From Pleurostoma richardsiae (taxonomy: Eukaryota > Ascomycota > Sordariomycetes > Calosphaeriales > Pleurostomataceae), in the NCBI GenBank assembly GCA_030052745.1, contig JANBVO010000008.1:372001-436000 (forward strand): a stretch of 64,000 nt of DNA, read 5' to 3'. The translations under genes were made by a program, and so were the position numbers. Shown piece by piece: positions 22,934-35,640 of the stretch. Positions within the stretch are counted from its first letter, which is position 1; each line of letters begins with the position of its first letter. The notes under the pieces were generated by a model. The model was not told the DNA's origin. It saw only the letters and a list, made by a program, of their open reading frames with translations, and made no database searches.

Positions 22934-25020
22934 TGTCGATGGAAACGAACGGCGTATTGTCGCAAAATATGGATGGAAGTTTGCAGAAAGTTGGGGGCAT
23001 TTTTCTTTTGGTGCCTGACCTCGAGTGATTAAGAAGGAAAAGAAGGGTGGGACATGTCAGAGTGACACCAGGCTCTGAAAGGATTTACAGTTGCAGTATC
23101 ACCGCCGAGAAGTAACGCTGCGTGTGTGTGTGAGGTCATCCCGGAGCAGCCCGGCGCAGTACGACAAAAGGCAGAAGAGATGCATGCGCAGCCCCCCGAC
23201 GAGCCCCAACAGTACGGGCTCTCCGCTGATGTCCGCTGACGGAATCCGGTTTGGTTCCAGTGAGCTGCAGCTGCGGCAGCCGCATTCGGTGAAAGCGCCG
23301 GGCTCAGCTGTCAAGCCAAGTCCGGGTGCATGTTGGGGGAGTACAAAACATCTCTTGGGAGACACTGCCGTCTGGGTGCTGAGAGTGTGCACCGGCTGTT
23401 GGCTCACATCCTCTTCGAAGCGAGCTCGGTACTTGCTGCTCACTGTCAGACGGCGTTTCCCACCTCACAGGCAGATCTTGCCGCATCGCCATCGCCCCAA
23501 CCCGTCACACAGGTCCGACGGCGTTGTGCGCGAGTCTTGCCTTATTTCGTCCTCATTTTGATAATTCTCGGAGCTGAGTGCTGACGCCGAGCCATAGGAG
23601 CAATTCCTTCGTGGGGGCTGTGTCCATGATGTGGCGCTCCTGCAGGCACTTGGGTACCAAAAATAATCTCTCGGCTCTAACTTATTGCTGTTTTATTCAG
23701 CAGTCCCAGTTGTTGGGTAAGTCACCGATGTATAACATAAAGCTGTCCCCTTCTGAGATGAGGAAAACTGCCTTCTATTATCTTTTTGATGTCTGACGCT
23801 AGTCGACCTTGCAAGATGCAGGTGAAATGCGACACAGACAGAACTCGAGGTCGAACTTAATTAAGCGTGTTATTATTTGGCTCTCAACTAAACTCACGCA
23901 TTCCTGACGAAAATATCGATCCTCTTACAAATGATTACCCTCGACGTCGTGTTGATCCGAATGTCAAGAGCTTCAATTGCCTCGACCCAGTCAACTACAC
24001 AACCTGTAGATCAATTGACAGGGCGCCTGTCAAATCAAATTGCAAACCTGAAAATGGCGCTTTCCTGAACCCATGCCCTCCCTGGGCGGTCTTTCATAGC
24101 CGGCCATCTTTCCAGCCATGTAAAAATATCCTATTACGGAGTTTCCTACTCGTGGTGTAATTTCTCAACTTGTCACATCAGTATCAACGGCTTAACTTAG
24201 TAACAAACTCGCCCTCTGTACTATCAGTTATGCTGCATATTGTTCACTGCCCGTAGCTTTCCAGGGAAGCAGATTCCTCTAGAACTCGTTGTCTCGGACT
24301 TCAATATTCTAGCCATTATACTCTAACGGCATGTCGCCGGGAATAAGATCGCAAGTGCAGATTGCGGCAGCAAACATGGCCGAATATTGGGCTCGGTTCT
24401 TTGGTCCCGGTCCGTATAGCACTTTTAGAGAAACCATGGACCGTTTTCAGACGTCGGTTATTTTGTTGAATCATAGTCAGATCTTTGATGTCGCAAACAC
24501 AAACTACTGCGTAGTGCAGTGCGGCTCTCATCGATCTGAATGAGAAATGAACTACTTGGGTCTCATAATGTCATATGAGGATGACAATGACGTCAAAGGT
24601 TGCAGGCAAAGCTGGCAGTTCTGGTTTGTACAGAAGTCATCTCCGGCCGCCCAATTTTGAGATCTGTCTCACTTACTGGCGGGTTTGTACTCGTGCCTCG
24701 CAAACGTGAATCGTACAACAGAAACGAATCGAATCGCGCACATTCTTATTCAGCAAGAGAGCCTTTCCATAACGGACTCTCATTAGGTACAACATGTACA
24801 TAAGCTCACGGGAAACTGATCAAGGTGTAGACAGCAGGTTGTGGGCTGAGAGCCGCCGGTTAGGCTGGCTGTTATATTCAGCGGTCATCGCCGTCAGGCC
24901 TTCATAAATACAAGTGTAGACCAGGGGTTCCGCAGATCAGCCACGTCTTCCCAACAGGTACGTGAACCTAAAGGCAAATATACACACGAGATCCTCAAGC
25001 AGTACCTTGTGCTGCCTCGC
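22934..25020. other. 2.1-kb intergenic region, no gene seen
   Basis: Upstream of the Cys-rich surface protein gene and downstream of the Tpt1-like gene, both on the minus strand. A 156-codon open frame at 23091-23561 is low in complexity and shows no domain. AT-rich stretches occur near 23640-24300. Nothing else supported. Confidence 0.5.
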
Positions 25021-26048
25021 TCAGTCGCTGGCGCTGGCGCTGTCGGATCCGTCATCCCCGCCCCGGCTCTTAAGGACACCCTTGCCCTTCTTAGCCTTCG
25101 CCCCCTTGCCCCTGAGGCCCACGGGGACCTCCTTGCGCACCTCGCCGTCCTCAAACAGCACACCAAGGTCTCCACGGCGCGCTACAGCTTTCTTCCACAA
25201 TGACTTGGGGATCTCGTCCGCCGTGACGATGGTCCCGGTTTCGGTGCGGCGCCACACCGTCTCGGGGCTGGCCTCCATGGCCGAGCGCAGGTGGATCCAG
25301 ATGCTCACGTCAGCCTCGCCGGCGTGCCGGCTCTCGCTGCCGTCCTCCGTGGCGGTCACTGGAGTGAAGGACAGGTATGGCTGTCCGCCCGCGCGCTTGA
25401 TGCTACCGGAGGTGAGGATGAGGTGATACTTGGGGTACGAGGTTCCGTGGACGATGAACTCGGGGAGATCTTCCGTCTCCGGCGTGATCTGCTGCCATAC
25501 CGGCGACGGCGCCTGGAGCGCCTCTTTCTTGGCCTGGGCTGCAGACGGCGCCCGGCGGATCTCGTAGGAAGCCGGAGCTTCGGGATCGGAGTCAGGCAGC
25601 TGCCGGAGGGCTAGGCGAGTCCTGCCCGCAGACGCCACGACGCCGCGGAGCTCAGATAGTGTGACACCTAAAGAAGCAAGCTTAGGGTGCTCAAGCTTCG
25701 AGATGGTCAATCTCAGCTCTACTAGCTTGTTGATGCACGGGAGGTCAAACTCACGATGTGGTCAACGGCGACCCATCCCTCACCGCCTGCCGCCAACTTG
25801 CCGTCTTCACTTCCCTCCTCGTCACTCCCCGGCACCGTCCGCTTCAGCACGAAGACTACCGCCTTGGAAACGGTAGTTTCCCGGTCATCGACCAAGCTGT
25901 AGCCCCGCCCGCGGGAGCCTTTGCCCTTGGCAATGCTGGCTCCCCTACTCCGTCCACTCCGCGGGGAGTGCTGTGTGATCGCGCTGGGTGGGAGCACGCC
26001 GCCGTTGAGGCTGATGGTGGACATGGGGACGAGGACAGCAGCAGCCAT
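25021..26048 (-). CDS. Tpt1/KptA-like RNA 2'-phosphotransferase-fold protein, degenerate active site
   Basis: Exons 26048-25755 and 25695-25021 give 322 residues; the AAG acceptor at 25696 was chosen because it restores the family pattern VDHI-LEHPKLASLGVTLSEL. Tpt1 removes the 2'-phosphate left by fungal tRNA ligase, using NAD+ (family knowledge). Supporting marks are SKAVVFVLK (61-69), GWVAVDHI (91-98), LPEFIVHGT (177-183), IKRAGGQPYLSF and ADVSIWIHLRSAME...IPKSLWKKA. However, the usual catalytic Arg-His of LLRHGA reads Lys69-Arg70, and the R-x-HIH segment reads GGQPYLS. The N-terminus is Arg/Gly/Ser rich and the C-terminus Lys rich. Catalysis is doubtful; an RNA- or ADP-ribose-binding role is possible. 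Confidence 0.7.
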
Positions 26049-27684
26049 TTTGAGTATGGGGGTGATGCTGGATAGTGCTTGGGTGGAAGCGGTGGAGGTC
26101 CTGATAGGGAGGGTTGAAGCGGCTTTTGGGACAAGTGTGATGAGGCGTTAGAGAAACAAGATACGTTGCGAGATCGTTTGCAAGAGCTCTGCAGGGAAGG
26201 ACGCTGCAGGTTCCGGGACGTCGGTTTATATCAATCCCTGAGGGACAGATCTCCGATGTTCGCGGCCGGGAGCATACCTCCTGTTTGCCCCCCTGTCGGG
26301 CAGGGTGGCAGCAGGATTCAGGCAGCTTGACCGATAGACCTGCAGCATCGCCGTGAACGGATCTCGCGTGCAGGTGTTGGTGCCCGTTTGACCCTGTCCG
26401 CCCTGGGCTACGTGCATTACGGCTGTGGGCCGGCCCTCAGGGGGCCCACACCGCCTCCGCTGGAGAGTATCATCACTAATAGCTTGCTGGAGTTCAGCCG
26501 GCGCGGCAAGGAGCGGTGAGAGCGGAAGACGATTGTAAACAAAACATTGACACCGCAAAACTGCTGTCTTGGACACCTTTTCGAGCAGAAAGAACCCAAT
26601 ACGCAGCATCAATATTCCTCCACGATCTTCATCTTGCCAGGGAGAGATCGTTGATGCCGTATATAGAGCAGCCCGCCAAGGTGCGGTCGGGCGCATCTGA
26701 GACGTGTCGCGTGAAGCCTCACCGCTCCTCCTGCTGCCACGTGTATGCGCCCTAGCAACAAGAAGACAACACCGCATCCTGCCCCGCCTGCTCGTCACCT
26801 GGTCTTCACCGCTTTGGCGATGGCGTGCCTCCGCGAATGATGCTAAAGTACGTTGCCCCTCTGGCGCCGCATTAGGCGGTCGGGAAGGGCGGACCTCTCT
26901 GATAATTCGCGGCCTTCGCGCTCGCAATTATGGTATCGAAAACCCAAGACCTGTCTGCACGGTGTCTGTTTGGGCTCTTCAGGGATGTTAGAGTACAGAT
27001 GATATCTTTCTGGTTAATGCAAATAATCGCCTTGAGATCTTAGTGGGGCCGTCGAGGTGTTGCCTGAGTGGATGCAGACGCAACTATCAAGTAACAGTCT
27101 CTCTACAACAGTTTCAGGTAGGTGTGTTGTCAGTCATGATCCTTGTGACGCAGTCAACCTTTCCCCGGACTGTCTCCTCGTGTATGAAGGTGCCGCCGTT
27201 TCCTCGTGCATCAATACCATGAAGCTCCAAGAGAGGCGGAAGAGGGCAGTCCCGTCTCGCCATCCCGAAAGTTACCTTGCTTCGTGATCTTGAAATGTTG
27301 GGGTCAATTGACCAAATTCCATTCCTGGTCTGCTAGGAGCCTAGGAGAGACTTTCCATTGTGACTGTTTTGCTTTACGAGATGGACATTTGGATCTCTTG
27401 CCTATTCATTGCTGACGTACTGCTGGGGAACGACTACTGCACCGTTGAGCAAATTGTGACGATCTCCTTAATGTTAGATGTTGCAACGGTCTTTAGTGTT
27501 TCCATGGCTGATGCAAGATCGGAGCCGCAGTGGTCTGAGACACGAACTCCGGAGTTCCCATGTTCTGATGAGACTCAGGACAGGAGCGTGCATGAAATGC
27601 TGTACCTAGGAAGGAGGCAACTTCTGCGATGTGGAGAGAACGACATGTATTGGGGGTTTACCTAACTTCTGACTCAGCAGCCAC
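26049..27684. other. divergent intergenic region, no gene seen
   Basis: Separates the starts of the Tpt1-like gene (minus) and the calcium ATPase gene (plus). A 233-codon minus frame (26226-26927) lacks any recognisable feature and was rejected. Promoters of both genes are expected here. Confidence 0.55.
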
Positions 27685-30600
27685 ATGAAAATGGACCCGT
27701 CTCCAGAACCTGGCAGGGAAGATGGGTACGTACTCCAGAGCAGGATCATCACGGCGAACACATCCACTTACGCCGGTATGATGGACGAGGTCGCAAGTTC
27801 ACCGGACTTGCCGACAGCAGAGCGCGCCCGACCTCGGGAGTCTGAGCCGGCTCAGCCCGAGGCGTCCACAGTGCAGAGAACTCCCGCCCTCCCGCCAGCC
27901 GACGATGCCGACGTTAGACTGACTGGCGCTGCCGCCGCCGCACGAGGACCGCCGAGGCACCGAGACGGCCCACCCGACAATCCGTTTGCCTTCTCGCCGA
28001 ACCAGCTGCACTGGCTCCTGGATGGCAGGACGGCATCCAAGCTCCGCGCTGTCGGCGGGCTGCCAGGCCTCTGCGCCGGCCTTCGGACGGACCCGCACGC
28101 CGGCGTCAGCATCGACGAGGCAGAGCTAGACGGTGTCGTCACGTTAGATGAGGCCCTCAACGCATCTCAACCCACCCGGCGTCCCGATTCCTCGAACGTG
28201 TCCCACCGCTCTTCCACGCCGGAAGCAGCCTCTGTCGCCGCCGTCCTACGGAACAACGAGCCGCGAGGCAACCATAGCGAGCCGCATTCCGACCGGCGCC
28301 GCGTGTTCGGTCGCAATATCCCACCGAAGCCAAAGCAGAAGTCCTTCCTCGCCCTTGTGTGGCTCGCCTTCAACGACAAGCTCATGTTCCTTCTGTCAGC
28401 ATCCGCCGTCGTGTCCATGCTGCTGGGCGTCTCTCAGATCGCCGTCGGAGGAAGCGAGAAGACATCATACACGGGCTGGGTGGAGAGTGCGACCATCATC
28501 GGGGCGATTATCGTAACAATAACGGCAACGGCCGCCAACGACTACCACAAGAACTACAGGTTCCAGAAGCTAAATAGGATTAAAGAGGAGCGCTTCGTGA
28601 CGGCCATACGGTCGGGCAAGAACTGCAAGATCTCCGTCTTCGACATCATGGTCGGTGATATCCTTCGTGTCGAGGCTGGGGAGGTGCTGCCGGCGGACGG
28701 CGTGCTTGTCGAAGCTTTCAAGATGCTATGTGACGAGTCGCACCTCTCCGGAGAATCTGGGATGGTGCGCAAGGTCCCTGCCGGCCAGTACCATGCGGAC
28801 TCGCTGGGAGATCCGTTTCTCTTCAGTGGCACGGTTGTGTTCCAGGGAATCGGCACGTATCTCGTCACCGCCGTGGGGACGAACTCAACGTCAGGTCGCA
28901 TCGCCGTCGCGCTTGGGAACGACGTCGAGGAGACACCCCTCCAGCAGCGGCTTGGGCGGCTCGCAAAGCACATCATAATTATCGGTTCCGTTGTTGGAGT
29001 CGTGTACTTTGTGGTGCTCTTCATTAGGTGGCTCGTGCATATCACCGCGTCTGAGACCTCTAGTGACGCGCGCAAGAAGGGCGAGTCCTTCCTCGATATC
29101 TTCATGCTCGCAGTTACAGTCGTGATTATCGGCGTCCCGGAAGGTCTTTCCCTAGCTGGCGCTGGAGCCCTAGCGTTTGCTACCATGCGTATGCTGAGAG
29201 ACCACAATCTCGTCAGGCTCCTCCGTTCTTGCGAGATTATGGGCAATGCCACCACCATTTGCTCCGATAAGACCGGAACTCTAACGTGCAACGAAATGAA
29301 AGTCGTTGCAGGTGTCATTGGATGCGACGACTACTTCGGCCCTGAGAGCACCTCACCGCGCCGTCGAGCAAACGACGAGAGGCCGGCCAAAGATGCTCTC
29401 ACCCCAGCGAACCAGATAACGGCGGAGCTTGCCCGGGACGTTAGGTCACTCCTAAGGGCTAGCATAACCCTGAATTCTGTGGCATTCGAGGAGGAGCAAG
29501 CAAGTCCAAATCCTTTTGTTGGATCCGGTACAGAAACGGCCTTGCTCGAGTTTGCTCGTGCATATTTGGCCATGGGCCCCTTGGCCGAAGAACGGTCCAA
29601 CTCAACCATTGTTGACTTTGTGCCCTTTGATCCAGACAGGAAATATACAGCCACAGTGATCAAGACAGGCAATAGGTATCGCCTACTTGTCAAGGGGGCC
29701 GCCGAGATCATCATGGAAAACTGCATAGGGACGTTGGTCAACATACGCAAGAACTGGAATCCTCGGGAGGAGCTCCTGGCCACCGAGCTGGGTGACGAAA
29801 AGAGGGAAGAGCTGATCGCCATGACGAACGCTTTCGCTCGGAGGCTTCTGCGACCCATTGCCATGGCCTATCGCGACCTGGACTCGTGGCCACCGATAGC
29901 TGCGTTGGGCTCTTCGGAGGACCGTAATGACATCCATGCGAATGTCGACCAGGTCTCCCGCCACCAGATGACATTCGTAGCCATGTTTGCGATTCATGAC
30001 CCATTGCGTCCCGGAGTCAGTGACTCTATTCGTCAGTGTCAGGAGGCTGGTGTTTTCGTGCGAATGCTCACCGGAGATAATCTGGCCACCGCAGAGGCTA
30101 TCGCTCTGGAAACGGGCATCTATACCCCTGGCGGCATCGCCATGGATGGCCAGACCTTCCGCCGGCTGACTCCAGAACAGCTCGACGTCGTCGCCCCCAG
30201 ACTGCAGGTCCTAGCGAGGTCGAACGCAGACGACAAAGCCAGGCTCGTCCTGTCTCTTAAGAGGCTCGGCGAGACGGTCGCAGTCACTGGAGATGGCACC
30301 AATGACGCCTTTGCACTCAAGGCAGCAGATGTTGGCTTCTCCATGGGCGTATCGGGCACCGAAGTCGCCAAAGAAGCCAGCTCGATCGTTCTCATGGATG
30401 ATAATTTCGCTTCTATCGTCAAGGCGCTTGGGTGGGGAAGGACTGTCACTGACGCCGTCAAGAAGTTTTGTCAGGTAAGTTCTGTCGGAGCTACTGCCTG
30501 TGACCATGCCTTGCGATTAAGTACTTACTCCCGAAACAGTTCCAGTTTACGCTCAACATCACTGCGGCTATCATAACCATTCTCTCAACCCTCATACACA

Positions 30601-31759
30601 ACGGGAATGCGTCTATCTTCGATGTCATCCAGCTCTTATGGCTCAACCTCGTCATGGACATCCTAGCAGGCCTCGCATTCTCTACGGATTTCCCCGCGCC
30701 CTCCCTCCTACAACGTCGTCCGGAGCCGCGCAATACGCCGCTCATCAATGTCACCATGTGGAAAATGATTATCGGCCAGTCTGTCTATCAGCTAGCTGTC
30801 GTCTTCACCCTCTACTACGCGGGCCGAAGAATCTTCTGGGGTAATGTGTCCCATGAGCAGAACCAGACAGCTGTTTTCAATGCATACATGTTCATACAGC
30901 TGTTTAACCAGGTCAAGTCAGTTACACCGCGCATTCCTTCGGCTGATCATCCCTCGTGGGACGCTCCATATAGCTGACTTTTCGCACTAGCTGTCGCCGT
31001 GTTGATAACGGTCTGAACATCTTCGAAGGCATCTTCGAGAATCCCTACTTCCTTGGCATCCAAGCTCTCACGTTTCTCGGACAAGTTTTGATCATATTTA
31101 AAGGCGGAAACGCGTTCGACACGGGACCACTCACCGGCGCACAGTGGGGGTGGTCCGTCGTGTTTGGCATCCTCGTGCTGCCTATCGGCGCCGCGATTCG
31201 TTTGATTCCAGACCAGTGGGTGGCAGGCGCGGGCCGCCTGCTGGCCACACTACTAATGCCATTGAAGCGGCTCGCATGTCGGTGTAGATGGAGAGCGAAG
31301 CGCAACAAGCGCCGCGAGTCAAGACGGCAAAAGCAGAAGCAGGTCCAGCCCGTTGGGATCGACGGCTTGGCGGTGCCCGAACCTGTCCACTCTCGCCCGC
31401 GCTGGGGCATACCACCATTCAGCAGCATACGACAAAAATCTAGCATGAAGCGCCAAGATGTAGCGCTGCAGGAGATGGGCGGTGCATCGGGCACCTCGCC
31501 AGAACATCTGATGGCCACTGGCGCAATAGCCGCGGACAAGGGCCTCGATCTATTCGCGGCCGTGGAGGCTCTCAGGCAAGGGTCACTTGCTGATGGTGTA
31601 CCCGGGCTAGCCATTCATCCCGACACGGCGAAGGATGACCCTATTCTCGTGGTCCCCATGACCCCAGCTAAGCCTGGCCGTGTACCGCCGAGTCAGGACC
31701 CGGAGGTCATGCAATACATGGGTGTTAGACGGCGTAATTTGGAAAATGTACATACATAA
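27685..31759 (+). CDS. P2B-type calcium-transporting ATPase (PMCA/Pmc1-like)
   Basis: Three exons (27685-30474, 30540-30916, 30991-31759) give 1311 residues. The N-terminal block FAFSPNQLHWLLDGRTASKL matches Pmc1-type pumps. The phosphorylated aspartate is D528 in CSDKTGTLT. The hinge is GDGTNDAFALK from 869, and the M6 calcium site LLWLNLVMD is kept. The C-terminal membrane bundle has FNQVNCRRVDNGLNIFEG, which fixes the second splice junction. Members move Ca2+ out of the cytosol into the vacuole or across the plasma membrane (family knowledge). Oddities: the M4 motif reads PEGLSLAGAGALAF (residue 489 is Ser where the family has Pro) and the hinge has Phe876 where Pro is near universal. It looks like a divergent paralogue. 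Confidence 0.93.
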
Positions 31760-32699
31760 GATACTTTGGATACCGCAGGCATGTCGGTGTCTTACTCAAT
31801 TAATATATAATAAGTCGCAATAGTCCGCTACTACGTCCCTGGCCCACCGCATCATTCAGGCAACACGTATCGATGAGTGTTCTCATCACAGAGAGGTTCA
31901 GACCCCATCTCTAACAGTTGCGTGTGACGTATCGGTCTAGACGAACTTTGCACGAATATTGTGTGATCTTACCCCGGATGAGCATCTGGAAAGACTTGAA
32001 TTAGGTAAAGATGGTTATTGATTGCACATATCTCACTAAGTCAGTTTGGCTATGCGTGGCGCCAGGTATGTCATTCGGCTCCTCAGCATCCACTTCCGCG
32101 CATACTGCGCGGGCTTGCCGAGGTGGTGGAATCGCATCTAGAACACGTCTAAGTTGTACGCACGAGTCGTTCTGAAATAGACAGACAAATCGGGCAAGGT
32201 AGATACGCCAAGGGCCGTCTCTGCGGGGAAGGGAAGAGAAATCCCTCTTTCTGGGTCGAGTTTCGCGTGGCCAAACCATAAGGGGCTGGGCAGATCAAGC
32301 TGAGGCAACTCCTTTTGGACACGGTTCTCCGCCTGTGTCTCTAGTCCTCATCATTCAAACCAGACTTGAAGTTAGTGATAATGGTCACTGGAGGGGAGCT
32401 GGCTAGGCTAAGGTGGCGGTCAGTCAATAGCGCAAAGAGGAGAGAGCTGAAAGAATCTAGGCCCCGGGCCGTCCCTTAGCGGCGGAGGTAGTTACGCGGC
32501 AATTGCAACAGGCAAGGCCTAGGCTGAACTGGAGAAAGATCACGGACTCAGCTGAAATGTATACTGAGGAGACAGTATTTAAAGACGTTACTATCTGTAC
32601 TGCAGCAGCGGTCACCTCTGATCGCAGACTACTTTTCCATCCTCTTCTCTTAACCATCGCTTCTCCAAACCTCAACTCCAACACTTGCCGCAGATCATC
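31760..32699. other. intergenic, no gene seen
   Basis: 3' region of the calcium ATPase and promoter side of the next gene. A TATTTAAAG box (32576-32584) lies about 115 bp upstream of the next ATG. No protein-like frame. Confidence 0.5.
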
Positions 32700-33321
32700 A
32701 TGGTCGAGAAAGGCGACGTTCTCAATGTGCCCAAGGAGGTGACCAGGCATAAAGTCCGCATTGAATGGAGTCCGGGCGTGTTCAAGTCCAAGCGGTCCGA
32801 GGAATACAACATGCTCGTGGCCGAAAACACAACCAGGAGTAAGTGACGAAGATCATTATGGTTCGTCCGTCTATAACCGAAGCTAACTTGTCATTAGAGG
32901 AAAGGAGAGGCTATGTGATAGTCTTCATCCACGTAGACCGTGACGACGGCAGGACTGATTATAACTTCACCGTCGACGATTCTTGGCAGTGGGGCCGCGG
33001 CGGCGACGACGGCGACCGCTTCCTCGTCCTTCATGGCAAAGACCGGGAGATCTGGTCGGTAAGTAGTCGAGATCCCGACCAGATACACATTCCGGAGTGC
33101 TGACGATGTGCACTCAGTGGCGCTTCTGCAGGGCGGTGCTGGACATCGCAGAGGATTACAGGCTGGAGGACTACTGGCTTAGCAGAGCCCAGGGCAACGT
33201 TGTTGACTGGAGCGGCTGGCAAGATAGCACGATGAACATGAGCCATATGACGCCGGTTCAAGGTGCTAGGCAGCATTACGGCGGAAGTTTGGTTGGTAAT
33301 GACTATCTTCATAACTTTTGA
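32700..33321 (+). CDS. hypothetical protein, three exons
   Basis: ATG at 32700; exons 32700-32838, 32898-33058 and 33118-33321 join in frame to 167 residues, with canonical GT-AG introns of 59 nt each. I do not recognise the family. The chain starts MVEKGDVLNVPKEVTRHKVR, alternates acidic and basic patches, and has several Trp-rich short motifs (DDSWQWGRG, DREIWSWRFC, DWSGWQD). There is no signal peptide or membrane helix, so it is probably cytosolic or nuclear. Consistent intron phase and sizes support a real gene; the function is unknown. Confidence 0.65.
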
Positions 33322-34342
33322 AGAAAGACTTGGATGCGATTTGGTGGGGGTCCTGGCTGGCAATGAAGATAGGACAAGAATGCACTTCTGATAGCATCAG
33401 GAACTATGATCATGCCTGTACAAACTATCATGCTGCATAGGATTAAACGCCCTTAGTCCTTGTGCACATCGCATGAGTCTCATATACGGCTTAGCATCTC
33501 AGTTATCTCGTGAGACGGAAGGTAAGCTGTGGTGAGTGGCAAAGATAGGGCGTCACGAAGTTGTCTTTCAATCTAGTACTTCAAAGCACTCTCCCCATGG
33601 AACACGCTCACTCGCTCATGTACAGTCTAAACATGGGAGGATGAAGGCTGCTGACGCCAAGTTTGTAGCACTAAAACTAGCCATGCTCTGATGTGACCTG
33701 TATTATGAAATGTTGAAGACTTGGTCGCAACTGAGATTCTCTGGATATCTCCATCTGAGGACATAATTAAACTAGAATCAAGTTATGAGAATCTTCACAG
33801 GTATAGTGCTAGACTGGTAAGACCTCCAAGCAAGTTGTCGCCATAAGTTCATCACTCAGCAAATGCAGGCAGTGGCAAGAAGGTTGGCGAGATTGCTGTG
33901 TTTATCTAACTCTAAAGATCTAACGATATCTCTAGTCCTCCATGTGCACCTGGCCTCTAATGCAAGCGAGGGCGCCGAATGAGAATGCAGCCTCTATAAC
34001 ACATGCATAGCTCTAGGAAGGACAAAAATAATACATAGATAAGGGAAGCTGGTCCATTGGCGGGAGTCAATTGAACGGGCTCCGCCCCGTAAGTAGTGAC
34101 ACTGTGTCGCGTGTACCCTCAGGTTCGATAGCCGCTATAGTCGCGCTGTTGGCGTAGAAGGTACGGCATATAACGACGCCAGAAAGTGAGAACGCCCGCT
34201 AAGGTCCCCGTGAACGCCAGGTTGGTATGCTGGGGAAAATACGGGGCAGGGGCAGTCTCTGCTGCCGTGGTCGAACAGATGAAGGTGGAGCAGCGGCACT
34301 GTAGGGTTGAAGGGTTGTCTTTGAGTCAGCCATATTGGCACC
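33322..34342. other. AT-rich intergenic region, no gene seen
   Basis: Between the 3' ends of the hypothetical gene (plus) and the small membrane protein gene (minus). AT-rich with frequent stops in all frames; no gene or repeat could be supported. Confidence 0.55.
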
Positions 34343-34585
34343 CTAGGGGCTGCTGGCCGTGCTGGCCGGGTTGGCCGGGCTGGCCGCGTCTGCCGGGCTG
34401 CTTGGGCCGGCGTGGCTGGCGGACGAAGCCATGAGCTTCAGGACGCGAAGATGCTCCGTCTTGAGATCCTCAAAGTCATGCTGGAGCTGGTGGTGCCACG
34501 GGTACAGGACAAAGACCTGAAACCCAAGGGCAGAGGTGGCGACGCAGAAGTTGGTCAGCGAGATGAAGCGTGTGACCGCAGGCAT
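34343..34585 (-). CDS. small single-pass membrane protein
   Basis: An 80-residue frame starting at ATG 34585. Residues 1-28 (MPAVTRFISLTNFCVATSALGFQVFVLYPW) form a basic start plus one hydrophobic helix. Residues 29-52 are charged and likely helical (HHQLQHDFEDLKTEHLRVLKLM). The tail is an Ala/Ser/Pro repeat. The shape is that of small inner-mitochondrial assembly factors, but I cannot name a family, so this is inference. No intron is needed. The repetitive tail could mean the true end is different. Confidence 0.5.
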   Translation of the reverse strand: MPAVTRFISLTNFCVATSALGFQVFVLYPWHHQLQHDFEDLKTEHLRVLKLMASSASHAGPSSPADAASPANPASTASSP

Positions 34586-35640
34586 TGTGACGGCTGCTGG
34601 GAAGTGCTGGAGGATGGATCTACATGGATGGAGTCAGCAATAACACGAGCGAGGCAGGGTCGCAGGCGCGCGTACAGAGATCTGATAAGATAATCTGCAG
34701 GTTCGGTGAGCAGAGAATGGGCTGATGTGCAGTTTGGTTGCGACAGAATCTGCAAGGGAAGAAGAGATGAAGTTAGAAAAGGGCGGCGTGGCTCCGGGGT
34801 CGGTCGGAGTTGACCGTCGCGGTCGAGCACCCCATTCGGCCGGCGGCAAACTTCGGTGGGCCCTTCCTCGGCTACTAACCTGTCAATCTCACATCCCTCA
34901 AACAGCACCAAGGCTTTGTCGGCCTCTGAGCGCGTGACCTCATGCCATACTGGGTCTCGCAGCGTCCTCGGTGAGTCGCCTGGGACTACCTGTACTACAG
35001 CGAGAACTTGCTAGGCAACACTATACGAACACTTGGCTTCTCTCCTTGAACGGAGACTTCGCCATGTGAAAGTGAACCTCGCCCATTCGAGCCTGAAGCG
35101 AAGCATGTGCAGTCATTCAGGGTCCAGTCTAGACCCGGATCCACCGCGGTGGCCTGATTCTGGGGCCTTAGCTCGCGAGTTTCGGCGATTCAGGGGTCGC
35201 CTCCCGGCAACACATCCGGCCAAGACTTCCCGCATTTAGTTCTGTTTAAATACGCCACGCGCTCCACGTCCCTCCACGCCACGCTAAAGTGTAAGTAGAG
35301 TCATTTTATTGCATAGAATCGTCGGTTTGGTACTTATAAGCGATTATGTCACACCTAACTTTCCTACTCTAAGAGTAACAAGCGAGGTAACAAACAAGGA
35401 AGCTCTAACTGGAGCTAAGAACTTAGTCAAAAGAAAGAAGAGTTATAGTGGTAGAAAGACTCCAACTTCAACGACACGGCCCTTCACTGCTAAGTAAGCG
35501 GCCACCAGGGTGTCTACCCCCACGGTGTCTATTAGGGATTCACCATACAACCACTAAGGGGAAAGATCATCCTGAACGCCCCTTTACAGTACTAGGTCCC
35601 TCGTGGGCCTTCTCAGAAACCTCCTTGTCATTCATACTCT
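34586..35640. other. intergenic, decayed sequence
   Basis: Upstream of the small membrane protein. From about 35230 the sequence turns AT rich with stops in every frame, and may be degraded mobile or duplicated DNA next to the transporter pseudogene. No transposase or reverse transcriptase motif could be read. Confidence 0.4.

Noticed and set aside
26226-26927. 233-codon minus frame between the Tpt1-like and calcium ATPase genes
   Set aside because: Arg- and Ser-rich translation without any recognisable motif; overlaps unrelated plus frames and shows no splice or start context.
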